Assembly (NCBI RefSeq): GCF_002999135.1
Contig: NZ_CP027229.1
Span: 1,260,001 to 1,324,000, forward strand
Direction: 5' to 3'
DNA length: 64,000 bases
From: Capnocytophaga sp. oral taxon 878
Lineage (GTDB): Bacteria > Bacteroidota > Bacteroidia > Flavobacteriales > Flavobacteriaceae
How positions within the stretch are numbered: position 1 is the stretch's first letter; each line of letters begins with the position of its first letter. Of this stretch, positions 9,867-17,668 are shown piece after piece. The position numbers and the translations under genes are program-made. The notes below the pieces were generated by a model. The model worked only from the letters and a program-made list of their open reading frames with translations. It was not told the DNA's origin and made no database searches.

Positions 9867-10979
9867 ATGAAAAATACAATATCTTATATCATAATCCTTA
9901 GCCTATGTTTACTACCTATAACAAGTTGCCAAAAAAAAGAAGTTATGCCTGAATTTCACGTACAAATATCGCACCCTGATAATAAATATCGAATAACCCC
10001 TATAAAGGATTATATCTTAACCTTAGAAGAAACTCCTGCTGGTTTGCCCTATGGCTCCTCTTCGGGGCGTTGGGCAGATTCTGGTGCTAGGTGGACAGAA
10101 CAACTGGGTACCCCTATAGGGGCAGATATAGTCTACTATTCTAATTATGAGGATGTTTTTTACCACTTAAAGGCAGACTTTCCCGTAGATTATATGAAGG
10201 AAATGAGCCAACGTGCGTATTTTATCTATGAGCCAAAAAACTTTGAGGGGAACCTTCCCCAGTACATAGATCTTAGGGAAAAACGCAGTTATTTTTCTCA
10301 GGTTAATTTTACGGGAACAGTTTGTAATGAGTTTGATAACCTCATTTTTGGTTTTGCCCCTAAGGGGATGGTAGTAGTGTGGTTGGGCTATGGACCTACC
10401 CGTATAGAACTGGCGAGATACCAAGCTGAGCTTGTTAAAGATGAAAAGCTCATCAAAGAGTATGAAGATAGATTAGCAACTATGTATTATAACGTTAGTA
10501 GGAAAGATAAGTATGAAATACATAAAGAAATACATGGTGAAAAAGTGTCAAAAGCAACTCCTGAGAGATGGGATAATTATCGTAAAAAGTACAAACTAAA
10601 GGTGGTAATTTCGTCCGAAAATAAAGGATTTAGAGTGTTTCGCATCAGTACAGAATATTTCAATGGAGAAAAAAGAATCACCTTATGCCCTTATATGACT
10701 TCTCCTAAGGCTGAGGAACGAGCTATCCCTGAGATGATGCGTTTTATATTTGAAACAGCCAAAGGTGCCTCCTATAATTGTGAAGTTTTTTTTGATTGGG
10801 ACAAACTTCATACAATTTTAGAAAAAAATCCAACAGACGAGCACACTTTAGAAGTCAAGCTAAATGCTACCTCCACCGATTTAGAAGTGTTTTTAGATGG
10901 AGAACCAATAAAAACAGAAGGGCAATATATCAGAAAAAATGATGATGGAGACTTTGTCTTTAAAGATTCGTATAAATAG
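9867..10979 (+). CDS. DUF2931-like lipoprotein
   Basis: I choose the ATG at 9867 because it gives a compact lipoprotein signal (ISYIIILSLCLLPITSCQ); ATG 9858 and TTG 9837 are also in frame. The mature part matches my memory of the DUF2931 family: a PYGSSSGRW segment followed by WTEQLGTPIG, then IVYYSNYEDVFYHLKADFP, and later FAPKGMVVVWLGYGP. These proteins are common in Bacteroidota next to type VI secretion effectors. An immunity role in the periplasm is plausible but not shown. The C-terminal third is lysine-rich and less conserved. Confidence 0.68.
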   Translation: MKNTISYIIILSLCLLPITSCQKKEVMPEFHVQISHPDNKYRITPIKDYILTLEETPAGLPYGSSSGRWADSGARWTEQLGTPIGADIVYYSNYEDVFYHLKADFPVDYMKEMSQRAYFIYEPKNFEGNLPQYIDLREKRSYFSQVNFTGTVCNEFDNLIFGFAPKGMVVVWLGYGPTRIELARYQAELVKDEKLIKEYEDRLATMYYNVSRKDKYEIHKEIHGEKVSKATPERWDNYRKKYKLKVVISSENKGFRVFRISTEYFNGEKRITLCPYMTSPKAEERAIPEMMRFIFETAKGASYNCEVFFDWDKLHTILEKNPTDEHTLEVKLNATSTDLEVFLDGEPIKTEGQYIRKNDDGDFVFKDSYK

Positions 10980-11038
10980 AAGATGAATCAAGGCTACTAC
11001 AAACACCATTTATCGAGCTAAAAAATAATTAATACACT

Positions 11039-11506
11039 ATGAAAAAGAATGATATAATAATCCTATACCATATTGATTTAGAAGTATATAAAAAAGTAAA
11101 AACAAAAAATTACCACCACTTTTCTAAATCCGAAATCACTGAAAAAATGCTATGGGGAGAGGTTATAATTTTAAATGAAGATAAAACTCTTTTTTCATTT
11201 GAAGCCGATTTGCTCAAGCTTTTCATTCTTTTTACCAACAATCTAAGAAAAATATCTTTCAATGAAGAGCAAAATAATGAAATATTCAGTGTTTATAATG
11301 ATTATCATTTTTCCTTTAAAAGATATGACCAAGAGTATGTTAATATCATATTCAATCAACAAAAAAAGTCATTGTTTAATATCAAAAAGTTATTACATAT
11401 AACAGAAAACATAAAGCACAAATTACTCACCGACTTTAAAATACTATACCCCGATTATCAACAATTAAAAAACTTTGATTACTTAACAAGTAAGATAAAT
11501 GAATAG
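11039..11506 (+). CDS. Hypothetical protein
   Basis: The 155 residues show no signal peptide, membrane segment or known motif. The protein is rich in Lys, Ile, Asn and Phe and has mixed helix and strand propensity. It lies 59 bp after the DUF2931-like gene on the same strand, probably co-transcribed from the promoter at 9743. Its base composition is very AT-rich, like the rest of the island. The family is not recognised; position suggests an immunity or accessory protein. Confidence 0.5.
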   Translation: MKKNDIIILYHIDLEVYKKVKTKNYHHFSKSEITEKMLWGEVIILNEDKTLFSFEADLLKLFILFTNNLRKISFNEEQNNEIFSVYNDYHFSFKRYDQEYVNIIFNQQKKSLFNIKKLLHITENIKHKLLTDFKILYPDYQQLKNFDYLTSKINE

Positions 11507-11519
11507 AGATAGTAGATGA

Positions 11520-11687
11520 TATATCATTAAGTTTTCAATATATTACCTATCATTTTTAACTCTATTTCCCTTTACATATTATAAAAAGCGAATTTTAGAA
11601 GGAAAAATAAAAAGTAGAAATGATTTATCTGGAACACAATATTCAACCGATAAAACATTGATGTTATGTAAGGACCCTTGTTTTTAG
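11520..11687 (+). pseudogene. Possible gene remnant with one membrane segment
   Basis: An open frame of 55 codons without a start codon encodes a hydrophobic stretch (FSIYYLSFLTLFPFTYY) followed by a basic tail. It begins directly after a stop codon and may be the remains of a small membrane protein. Evidence is weak. Confidence 0.25.
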
Positions 11688-11714
11688 GTCTAAAATGTCC
11701 TTTAAAGAGTGTAT

Positions 11715-11828
11715 ATGAGTGCACTATGGCGCAGTTTGTTGGCTAACCTAAATATTAGCCCAAAGGGCTATGTTTTACCATCACCAGATGGTAGCAAGTT
11801 GTGTTTTGAGCAGCTGAAAACCTTTTAG
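11715..11828 (+). CDS. Short open frame ending in a hairpin
   Basis: A 37-codon frame from ATG to TAG encodes MSALWRSLLANLN and so on, ending in FEQLKTF. Its base composition is less AT-rich than its surroundings. The last codons lie inside a perfect inverted repeat (11803-11813 with 11830-11840). I do not recognise the peptide. It may be a mobile-element remnant or chance. Confidence 0.25.
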   Translation: MSALWRSLLANLNISPKGYVLPSPDGSKLCFEQLKTF

Positions 11829-11840
11829 GCTGCTCAAAAC
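11803..11840. repeat. Perfect 11-bp inverted repeat
   Basis: GTTTTGAGCAG and CTGCTCAAAAC flank a 16-base loop that itself can pair partly. There is no T run behind it, so it is not a standard terminator. The following 11841-11890 contains a second small hairpin (CTCC/GGAG). Function unknown. Confidence 0.5.
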
Positions 11841-11900
11841 TACTTGTGTGAAAGGGAGCGCAGAATGTGGCACTCCGAAGTCGTGGAGAGTTTAATAGCA

Positions 11901-12245
11901 TTATTCACTTACAAAGTCTTGTTCTGATTTTACTACTGAGATAATTCCTCCCACTGCACACCTGCAAGTTGAGCAATCTAATAGTTCTTTTTGTCCATCA
12001 ATTTCAAAAGGTGAGGTATTTTCCCATTTAATGGGTGTAGGTACACAAGGTTGATACCCGAAGAAAGTCGGTTTTAGTTTACATAAAGCAAAAGGTTTTA
12101 TATTTATATTAGCCTCTTTATCTCCTTCTGTAGCTTGTAATTTGTCCTTTATACTTATAAAGGTCTGACTTGTAACTTTTAAAGTACTTATCTGAGTACC
12201 TTGATTACACTGCAATTGGGTGCTATCTATAATTGGGTTTGGCAT
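11901..12245 (-). CDS. DUF4280 PAAR-like protein
   Basis: The 114 residues match DUF4280, a PAAR-like domain: an early CNQGTQISTLKV, a central INIKPFALCKLKP, then PCVPTPIKW and a Cys-rich end (LLDCSTCRCAVGGIISV). PAAR-like proteins cap the spike of type VI secretion or related contractile devices and carry toxins. No spike, sheath or toxin gene stands beside it, so it is an orphan here. It starts 10 bp after the stop of the 12256 gene and is probably co-transcribed with it. All six Cys of the family pattern seem present. Confidence 0.75.
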   Translation of the reverse strand: MPNPIIDSTQLQCNQGTQISTLKVTSQTFISIKDKLQATEGDKEANINIKPFALCKLKPTFFGYQPCVPTPIKWENTSPFEIDGQKELLDCSTCRCAVGGIISVVKSEQDFVSE

Positions 12246-12255
12246 AGTATTTCAT

Positions 12256-12786
12256 TTAATGATTATAGATTTCAAACTCTTCTAAATAATAATCTGCTTT
12301 TTCTTTATCGTATTTATATTTATAGAGAGCAAAAGTAAGTTGTTTTTTCATCCCAATACCTTTATCCGCTTCTTTGTTTAAAAACACACTACCAGCTTCA
12401 AAGCATATATAAATATCATAGTTTACACTATGAAGAACTATTTTTACAAAATCAAATCCTTTTACTTTTTGTTTTTTTATTATTTTTTTTGCAATAAGAG
12501 GCTCTCTCCAAAAGCTTTTAAATGAATAAAAAGGTCTGATGTACTTAATCATCTCTTGATTAAAATAAGAACTATTATAAAAATATCCTCCTTCTGTTAT
12601 CAATACAGATCTTTTCATCATACTAAGCAGTTCTTTATCTGTAATATCATTAGAAGAAGATAGTGTTTTATGTAGATGTTCTATACTTCTTTCTACCACT
12701 ATATCATACCAACCATAGTAAGGATAATCTTGAGAATAGAGCGTAGAACTAAAAGATAAAAATATAATGATTATATAGATTTTCAT
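12256..12786 (-). CDS. Secreted hypothetical, candidate immunity protein
   Basis: The 176 residues begin with a signal peptide (MKIYIIIIFLSFSSTLYSQ). The mature part is rich in Tyr, Lys and Ile, without a recognised family. Its ATG overlaps the TGA of the truncated frame at 12783-12962, the tight coupling usual for a toxin and its immunity gene. Export to the periplasm fits protection against a toxin delivered there. The immunity role is inferred from this arrangement. Confidence 0.55.
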   Translation of the reverse strand: MKIYIIIIFLSFSSTLYSQDYPYYGWYDIVVERSIEHLHKTLSSSNDITDKELLSMMKRSVLITEGGYFYNSSYFNQEMIKYIRPFYSFKSFWREPLIAKKIIKKQKVKGFDFVKIVLHSVNYDIYICFEAGSVFLNKEADKGIGMKKQLTFALYKYKYDKEKADYYLEEFEIYNH

Positions 12787-12962
12787 TTCTGTGGATTTGT
12801 ATTTGTTAAATAATTCCTTAAAAAACTATGCGGTAAAGTGGCTATAACTCCATTTCTATTATACACATATACAGTCTTATTTTTTCTTGCGAAAACATAA
12901 TGTATTGCAGGATCTTCATCTTGTAAATTATAAATATCCCCAAAGATTTTATTATTTTCTTC
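12783..12962 (-). pseudogene. Decapitated frame, probable toxin C-terminus (tail 1)
   Basis: A 59-codon frame runs from the IS edge to a TGA that overlaps the next gene's ATG. It includes HYVFARKNKTVYVYNRNG and ends in TNTNPQK. There is no start codon: the 5' part has been cut off exactly at the IS terminal sequence at 12963. The composition is clearly protein-like. I infer the C-terminal end of an effector or toxin. Confidence 0.6.
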
Positions 12963-13776
12963 ATTGAGGTGTCTATTTAGCTACATACTAATTGACTTTG
13001 GGAAACGGGAGAACGTTCTACAATTCTTTTCATTAATTTGTTAAAGATAGTATCTTTATTTTGTGAACGATTAATTCTAAAACTGTATTCCGCTAAATAT
13101 CGGTCTATGTTAAACTCTGATACCCAAGAATATATACCTCGTATCCAAGACTTTACTTGATGTATTACCTTATGTAATGTAGGAAAATTCTTCCCATCAT
13201 TACTAGAAATTTGAGTTATATTAAAGTCTTTTATAGGTTTATATCCTTTCCATTCGTCAGTAGTAACTTGTGCTGTTTTACTAATATGTTTGTCAAATAT
13301 TGTTCGTAATGATTTTGAGGAAAAATCAGGTATTTTTAGTGCGTAAAAGCGCTTTACTTTGCCTTGGGTCAGTAAGTTCCATTGCACAAAGAACTTTCTT
13401 TTTCTTTGTGTCATAGCTTCAACCTTGTTTTCCTTCCTCTTTTCCTCCTATGGTAAATTCATCAACCTTGCACTTTGCCATCCATTTTCTGTGACTCACT
13501 GGATTTCATAGCTTCACAAACCTTGTGCATAAAATAATGTGCTGTTTGTCGACTAATTTCATAACGACGAGCAACTTGTGAGGCTGATAACCCTTTAGTT
13601 GTAGTTGTCATTTCAAAACATATAAAAAATACTTTACGTAACCCAAATTTTAGTCTATGAAATAGTGATCCATCAGCACGTGCATCTTTTACCGAATCAC
13701 CAGCCATAGGCTGTAAGCCATAGTTAAGGTCTATGGTTTGCAGGGCTATTGCATCTCTAACGCTGTCGCACAGCAA
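12963..13776 (-). mobile_element. IS1595-type insertion sequence, degraded copy 1
   Basis: The left end is ATTGAGGTGTC at 12963, the same terminal sequence as in the remnants at 15085 and 16792. Inside lies a broken transposase. The expected other end (GACACCTCAAT) and the N-terminal transposase region seen in the remnants are not found before 13929, so the element is truncated or joined to other DNA at about 13700-13880. No target duplication is visible. Confidence 0.7.
12977..13776 (-). pseudogene. IS1595-family (ISXO2-like) transposase, frameshifted
   Basis: Two open pieces (13776-13462 and 13414-12977) together resemble one ISXO2-like DDE transposase. The first has FHRLKFGLRKVFF and a helix-turn-helix-like region GLSASQVARRYEIS. 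Between the pieces, in a third frame, is VDEFTIGGKEEGKQG with the first catalytic Asp, then a stop. The second piece has TTDEWKGY with another catalytic Asp, HKVIHQVKSWIRG, and the family's closing FRINRSQ. Two frameshifts and a stop make it inactive. Confidence 0.8.
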
Positions 13777-13928
13777 TAAAATGGCTGCTGCTTAGCTTCA
13801 TTCCGTCTATCCAATTTATAGGATAATGGGTGAGTAGATTGTTCTTTGTTCTATCTTGTTTTATTTATTGTTTGCAAAGGTAAGAGTTTTTTCATAAACT
13901 TACATCATAGAAATTTTAGTAAGTATTA
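13777..13928. other. Unassigned spacer beside IS copy 1
   Basis: I see no gene. A TACCTTTG element lies on the minus strand at 13882-13875, but no TTG stands at the proper distance upstream, so it is a weak promoter candidate. Confidence 0.35.
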
Positions 13929-15014
13929 TTATGCCGTTAATATTATTATTCCTACTATTATATACCGTTTGCCTTTTTTCAAAAGAACAACTTCAATAGG
14001 AGCAACAATTTCCGTTGATTTTATTACAAAGCAGTTTTTATCTTTAAACTTATGGCAATCTCCACGAGAAATACTAACCGCTGAAAGTAACCCGTCCTTA
14101 AAAATAGCATCATATAGCATTATGTTGTCCTTTATTTCAGCAAAAGAATAAAATTTATCCTCAAAAACATTTAAATTTTCATCAAGTCCCCTTACTCGTA
14201 ACGGAAAATTTATCATCTTTTGTAATTCAACATCAGATAGAGCTGCTTTTTTGGCTCTTTGTAAAAATTCATCAATGGTTTCACCTTTATCAGAAGAAAA
14301 TACAACTTTACCCTCTCCTTTCAACGACTTTTTAATTTGATTTTTTACCTCTGTAGTAAACAAAGAGTACCCCCTATCCTCCAGAATCCCAATCATATCA
14401 CACACCTTTTTCTTGATACCCAAAGGCAAGGCATCAAAACTTTGATCCACTTGGGTAAGTCTGCCGTCATCTAACGACGAATTTTGCTGACGAATAGCTA
14501 TTTTCTTTCCAAGATGATAGATAATGATTTTTACTCTTCCTTCTTCAAAGCCTTTCCCATAGTTTGATTTCGTTCCATACACTACAATCGGATCTACAAA
14601 GCCATCATTATCTAAATCTTTCAAATTCAGATATTGCGTCCAAAACCCAATAGATTTCTCTGTTTCGTCAATGTAATCAGTAATAGTCCATCGCACTTTT
14701 ACAGTCTTATCCTCTTCAAAAGATACGTTAAAAGCTTTTATAGACTGCTTCAAACTATTTTCGTCCTGTATATTCCCTTTTGTCACCTTTTCAGTAAGAA
14801 TCAAATACTGCTTGCCATCTTTATCCTCAAAAGGATACACCCTAAATATAGGAAATTCAACTCCTATCTGCTCCAATACCTCAACAGGGAAAAGCTTTTT
14901 TATTTCTATTTCTGTCAGAGATGTCTCTCTATAATTTTTATCCTCTTGTGCTATACTCATAGTACAAATGAATATACTACAAATAGTAAATAATATCTTA
15001 AAATGTATGTTCAT
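13929..15014 (-). CDS. Secreted protein, possibly M949_RS01915-like family
   Basis: The 361 residues begin with a signal peptide (ILFTICSIFICTMSIAQ). The mature part has FRVYPFEDKDGKQYLILTEK (about 58-77) and LKDLDNDGFVDPIVVYG (about 131-147), the latter an EF-hand-like Asp-rich loop. This reminds me of the Bacteroidota family M949_RS01915, called a surface polysaccharide protein, but I am unsure. Its ATG overlaps the truncated frame at 14998-15084, as for the other small genes of the island, so an immunity or accessory role is possible. The C-terminus looks complete. Confidence 0.55.
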   Translation of the reverse strand: MNIHFKILFTICSIFICTMSIAQEDKNYRETSLTEIEIKKLFPVEVLEQIGVEFPIFRVYPFEDKDGKQYLILTEKVTKGNIQDENSLKQSIKAFNVSFEEDKTVKVRWTITDYIDETEKSIGFWTQYLNLKDLDNDGFVDPIVVYGTKSNYGKGFEEGRVKIIIYHLGKKIAIRQQNSSLDDGRLTQVDQSFDALPLGIKKKVCDMIGILEDRGYSLFTTEVKNQIKKSLKGEGKVVFSSDKGETIDEFLQRAKKAALSDVELQKMINFPLRVRGLDENLNVFEDKFYSFAEIKDNIMLYDAIFKDGLLSAVSISRGDCHKFKDKNCFVIKSTEIVAPIEVVLLKKGKRYIIVGIIILTA

Positions 15015-15084
15015 TTTCTTCTGTTTCTAAATTTAAAAAATGTTTCTTATTCGCCTCATCAGCAGTTATTTTGGGAATATTATA
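14998..15084 (-). pseudogene. Decapitated frame, probable toxin C-terminus (tail 2)
   Basis: A 28-codon frame (YNIPKITADEANKKHF to ENEHTF) starts at the edge of the IS remnant at 15085 and ends 17 bp inside the 13929-15014 gene. It has no start codon. The arrangement is the same as for tail 1. Confidence 0.45.
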
Positions 15085-15460
15085 ATTGAGGTGTCTATTT
15101 AGCTACATACTAATTGACTTTGGGAAACGGGAGAACGTTCTACAATTCTTTTCATTAATTTGTTAAAGATAGTCTCTTTGCTTTGTGAGCGATTGATTCT
15201 AAAACTGTATTCCGCTAAATATCGGTCTATATTAAATTCTGATACCCAAGAATATATACCTCGTATCCAAGACTTTACTTGGTGTATTACTTTGTGTAAT
15301 GTAGGAAAATTCTTCCCTCTTTAAAAAAGCTAAGTATTCTTCGCAATCTAAGTCAGTTTTAAAGCGTTCAGTAAACTCTAAGAGGCTTTGTCCTTTGAAT
15401 AATTCCATAATACATTAATTTTCAGAGTGCAAACATATGAAAATACTTTGACACCTCAAT
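15085..15460 (-). mobile_element. IS1595-type remnant, internally deleted (copy 2)
   Basis: The 376-bp element has both termini: ATTGAGGTGTC at 15085 and GACACCTCAAT ending at 15460. Its left 235 bp are nearly identical to the transposase C-terminal end of copy 1. Its right part encodes the N-terminal start MELFKGQSLLEFTERFK. The two are joined out of frame near 15318, so it is a MITE-like deletion derivative. The flanking 8 bases do not match. Confidence 0.8.
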
Positions 15461-15816
15461 TATTTTTTTATAAAACATCGTGTTCTATTTACAATAATGG
15501 TCAGAATAAATGATAATGTATATACAGTAGTTAAAAAATTCAATAATGATGCCAATATGATTAAAAAAAACAATAAAATGGGAGGTATATCTTTTAAATA
15601 TTCGAGGGGGGAATGCCAAAAGTTAGATGAAAAATATAGATTATCTACTACACTATTTATAAGATATGCTTTTTGGGAGTAATTTGTAATCTCTTCATAT
15701 TCTGCAATATAAGGTAAAGTATATATGTAGAATAAGAATAGCATAATAATGATTATTAATGTATAAAAATTAAAATCCCGTAGAATGATACATCCTAATT
15801 TGTTCTTCAATTTCAT
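15460..15816 (-). CDS. Small membrane protein, candidate immunity protein
   Basis: The 118 residues have two strong membrane segments (about 12-33 and 80-106) around a tyrosine-rich loop. I prefer the ATG at 15816; a GTG two codons upstream is also in frame. Its TAA is formed at the junction with the IS terminus, so the original C-terminus may have been cut. The start lies inside the decapitated frame at 15770-16069. Two-membrane-segment proteins are a common form of immunity to membrane-active or periplasmic toxins; here this is inference. Confidence 0.5.
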   Translation of the reverse strand: MKLKNKLGCIILRDFNFYTLIIIIMLFLFYIYTLPYIAEYEEITNYSQKAYLINSVVDNLYFSSNFWHSPLEYLKDIPPILLFFLIILASLLNFLTTVYTLSFILTIIVNRTRCFIKK

Positions 15817-16069
15817 TTTCACTATAATAAATAAATGAATAAATACCTTTTAAAGCATAAATAATTACTTGAGCACAATAGAATAGTGTATATTCATCTA
15901 TAGTTGCATGAAAAATTAGATTGCCTTTAGAGTCTCTATTGAAAGTTATCCCAACATTTTTTACATTTTTACCTTCATTCCACCATCCATGTGAAAGTAT
16001 TCCACTTGGTTTTAATTGAAAAATATTTAGATTAAATTTAACGTTGTCAGGAATATCATCATTTTTTAT
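15770..16069 (-). pseudogene. Decapitated frame, probable toxin C-terminus (tail 3)
   Basis: An open frame of 99 codons without a start codon begins at the stop of the 16066 gene and overlaps the next gene by 47 bp. It reads like a protein: SGILSHGWWNEGKN, then GITFNRDSKGNLIFHATIDE. I do not recognise the family. It could also be a gene using a rare start codon. Confidence 0.5.
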
Positions 16070-16605
16070 TTATCATAAAATAACTTCCATTTATCAGCGT
16101 TTACAGTGTCGTTAGTAAGAATAAAATCTCTTACTAAATTGAAAATATCTAATTCTTTTTGTGTAGGTCTAAAGCAAGAATAAATTAACTGATTATCTTT
16201 AAAATATGTAAAAGATATATAGACATATTCATCTGGCATAGGCGGGTGATTGGAACAAGAAAAGGGCTGTCCCTCATTCAAAATGTTATTTATTTTTATA
16301 AATAACTTATCTGTTTTTTGAGATATTTTGTTATCTATTACCTTTCCTTTAGGATAAATACTATAAGCGGAAGTCCATTTGATATTATAACTTGGTGGTG
16401 GAGGTGGAGGGTTGAATTCAAATATTCCTTCATCTGCAATATTATGAATAAAAATTGATTTATCTTTAAAATCTAAGGTAATACTATGGGAAGGTACTTT
16501 TTTTGAAGTATATAGATTGAAAATAATACATCTACTATCTATTATTTCTCGATTACAAAATATGAAAAAGATAAAGAGTAATAAATATAATAAAAAATGT
16601 TTCAT
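16066..16605 (-). CDS. Exported hypothetical, candidate immunity protein
   Basis: The 179 residues begin with a very hydrophobic signal (LLYLLLFIFFIFC) whose Cys may be a lipidation site. The mature part has a run of six prolines (about 68-73), an unusual feature, and then Lys-rich strands. There is no known motif. It starts 15 bp after the stop of the decapitated frame at 16621. Its function is not recognised; an immunity role is inferred from position. Confidence 0.5.
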   Translation of the reverse strand: MKHFLLYLLLFIFFIFCNREIIDSRCIIFNLYTSKKVPSHSITLDFKDKSIFIHNIADEGIFEFNPPPPPPSYNIKWTSAYSIYPKGKVIDNKISQKTDKLFIKINNILNEGQPFSCSNHPPMPDEYVYISFTYFKDNQLIYSCFRPTQKELDIFNLVRDFILTNDTVNADKWKLFYDK

Positions 16606-16620
16606 AATTTCTTTCTAGTT

Positions 16621-16797
16621 TTAATATTGTATCGGCTTTACATTACTATACAAATCTTGATATGTATTGACTTTCATTTTACTACCATAAATAAAATCAC
16701 TCCAGGCATCATATTGAAATTTATAAGGAATTTTCTCTGAATGAGGACGATATATTACAAATGCAGGCATTCTTTTTATTCCTTTTTTATAAAGTCT
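16621..16797 (-). pseudogene. Decapitated frame, probable toxin C-terminus (tail 4)
   Basis: A 58-codon frame continues out of the IS remnant at 16792 and ends 15 bp before the next gene. It reads KGIKRMPAFVIYRPHSE and later KFQYDAWSDFIYGSKM, with clear coding character. An internal ATG exists, but the reading continues above it into the IS. Confidence 0.55.
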
Positions 16798-16903
16798 GTT
16801 TTAAAGCGTTCAGTAAACTCTAAGAGGCTTTGTCCCTTAAATAATTCCATAATACATTAATTTTCAGAGCGCAAATATATGAAATTATTTTGATACCTCA
16901 ATT
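16792..16903 (-). mobile_element. IS1595-type remnant, one end only (copy 3)
   Basis: These 112 bp match the right end of copy 2 almost base for base, including the transposase start MELFKGQSLLEFTERFK (ATG at 16850) and the terminal GATACCTCAAT (one mismatch). The rest of the element is gone. It fuses directly to tail 4. Confidence 0.75.
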
Positions 16904-16921
16904 AATATATTTAGAACATTA

Positions 16922-17266
16922 TCAACACACCACAAATGAAAAATCCAATTCTATTTCCTGCATTTCTTTTATCAAATACATAATATATGAAGGAAGCCTA
17001 AAACCTCCATTGTCATAAGATGATATAATAGAACAATATATATTTCCTTTTTTAATATTGAGTTTTTTACAAAGCTGAATAATTGTATTGACATCTTCTT
17101 TGTTATTAATATCAATAATAATGTTTCTATACTCCTCATTCATCTCAAAGTCTAAATCTACCCCCTCTACCAAATGTTGTAGCTGAGTAAATTGTTCAAG
17201 ACTCATATTCAGCATTCTGAAAGCACAATTCACTTCATCAATTCCATTTTCTCTTTGTATATTCAT
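16922..17266 (-). CDS. Hypothetical, candidate immunity protein
   Basis: The 114 residues are acidic and soluble, with alternating helices and strands and no signal peptide. Segments such as IIQLCKKLNIKKGNIYCSIISSYDNGG are not diagnostic. The gene is flanked by a 15-bp direct repeat (16907-16921 and 17299-17313). It is the first intact gene after the small frame at 17330. The family is not recognised. Confidence 0.45.
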   Translation of the reverse strand: MNIQRENGIDEVNCAFRMLNMSLEQFTQLQHLVEGVDLDFEMNEEYRNIIIDINNKEDVNTIIQLCKKLNIKKGNIYCSIISSYDNGGFRLPSYIMYLIKEMQEIELDFSFVVC

Positions 17267-17329
17267 AGTAAAGTTATTTTTCTCTATATTTCTTGTACAT
17301 ATTTAGAACATTACCCATCTGCAATATTA

Positions 17330-17509
17330 TTATTTAAAAACAGATAATATAATTAATACCAAAAGTATTATTATTAGTATAAATGAATCAAATACCCTCG
17401 CTATATTCATTGGGTTGTCATCATTTTTCTTCTTTTTTTTATCCTTTATATAAATAAGTGTAAGAACTATTAATACAATATAAATAGGGATATATTCTTT
17501 TGCTATCAT
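17330..17509 (-). CDS. Small two-membrane-segment protein
   Basis: The 59 residues have two hydrophobic segments (about 7-21 and 43-57) around a charged KDKKKKKNDD loop. It starts inside the decapitated frame at 17439-17597, like the other pairs in this island. It may be a small membrane immunity protein. Coding status rests only on the open frame and the arrangement. Confidence 0.4.
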   Translation of the reverse strand: MIAKEYIPIYIVLIVLTLIYIKDKKKKKNDDNPMNIARVFDSFILIIILLVLIILSVFK

Positions 17510-17597
17510 TTACTTTACTTCTAATTATTTTATCACCTTCTTTTTCTGCTTTTTTCAATTTAAGTAAAAACTCCCAGTCTGCTTTGGTAGGGTGAAA
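17439..17597 (-). pseudogene. Decapitated frame, probable toxin C-terminus (tail 5)
   Basis: A 52-codon frame without a start codon begins after a stop at 17598-17600. It reads FHPTKADWEFLLKLKKAEKE and ends in YLYKG. It overlaps the 59-residue gene by about 70 bp. The first half looks like a real protein end. Confidence 0.4.
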
Positions 17598-17625
17598 TTA
17601 ACTATCAATAGTTATCTTTCAAGAA

Positions 17626-17660
17626 TAAAAAAACCGCAACACCTATTACTTCAGTGTTGC
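17626..17660 (-). terminator. Terminator after the ketoacyl synthase-like gene
   Basis: On the minus strand the hairpin GCAACAC/GTGTTGC (11-base loop) is followed by GG and a run of seven T. It ends the 19133-17669 transcript and marks the border to the accessory island. Confidence 0.75.
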
Positions 17661-17668
17661 AGCTTTTT

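Noticed and set aside
11901..12245. A complete type VI secretion locus near the PAAR-like gene
   Set aside because: No sheath, tube, baseplate or ClpV gene occurs in the window.
9743..17660. Whether the island is a prophage
   Set aside because: No integrase, terminase, capsid, tail or lysis gene is seen; DUF4280 alone does not make a phage.
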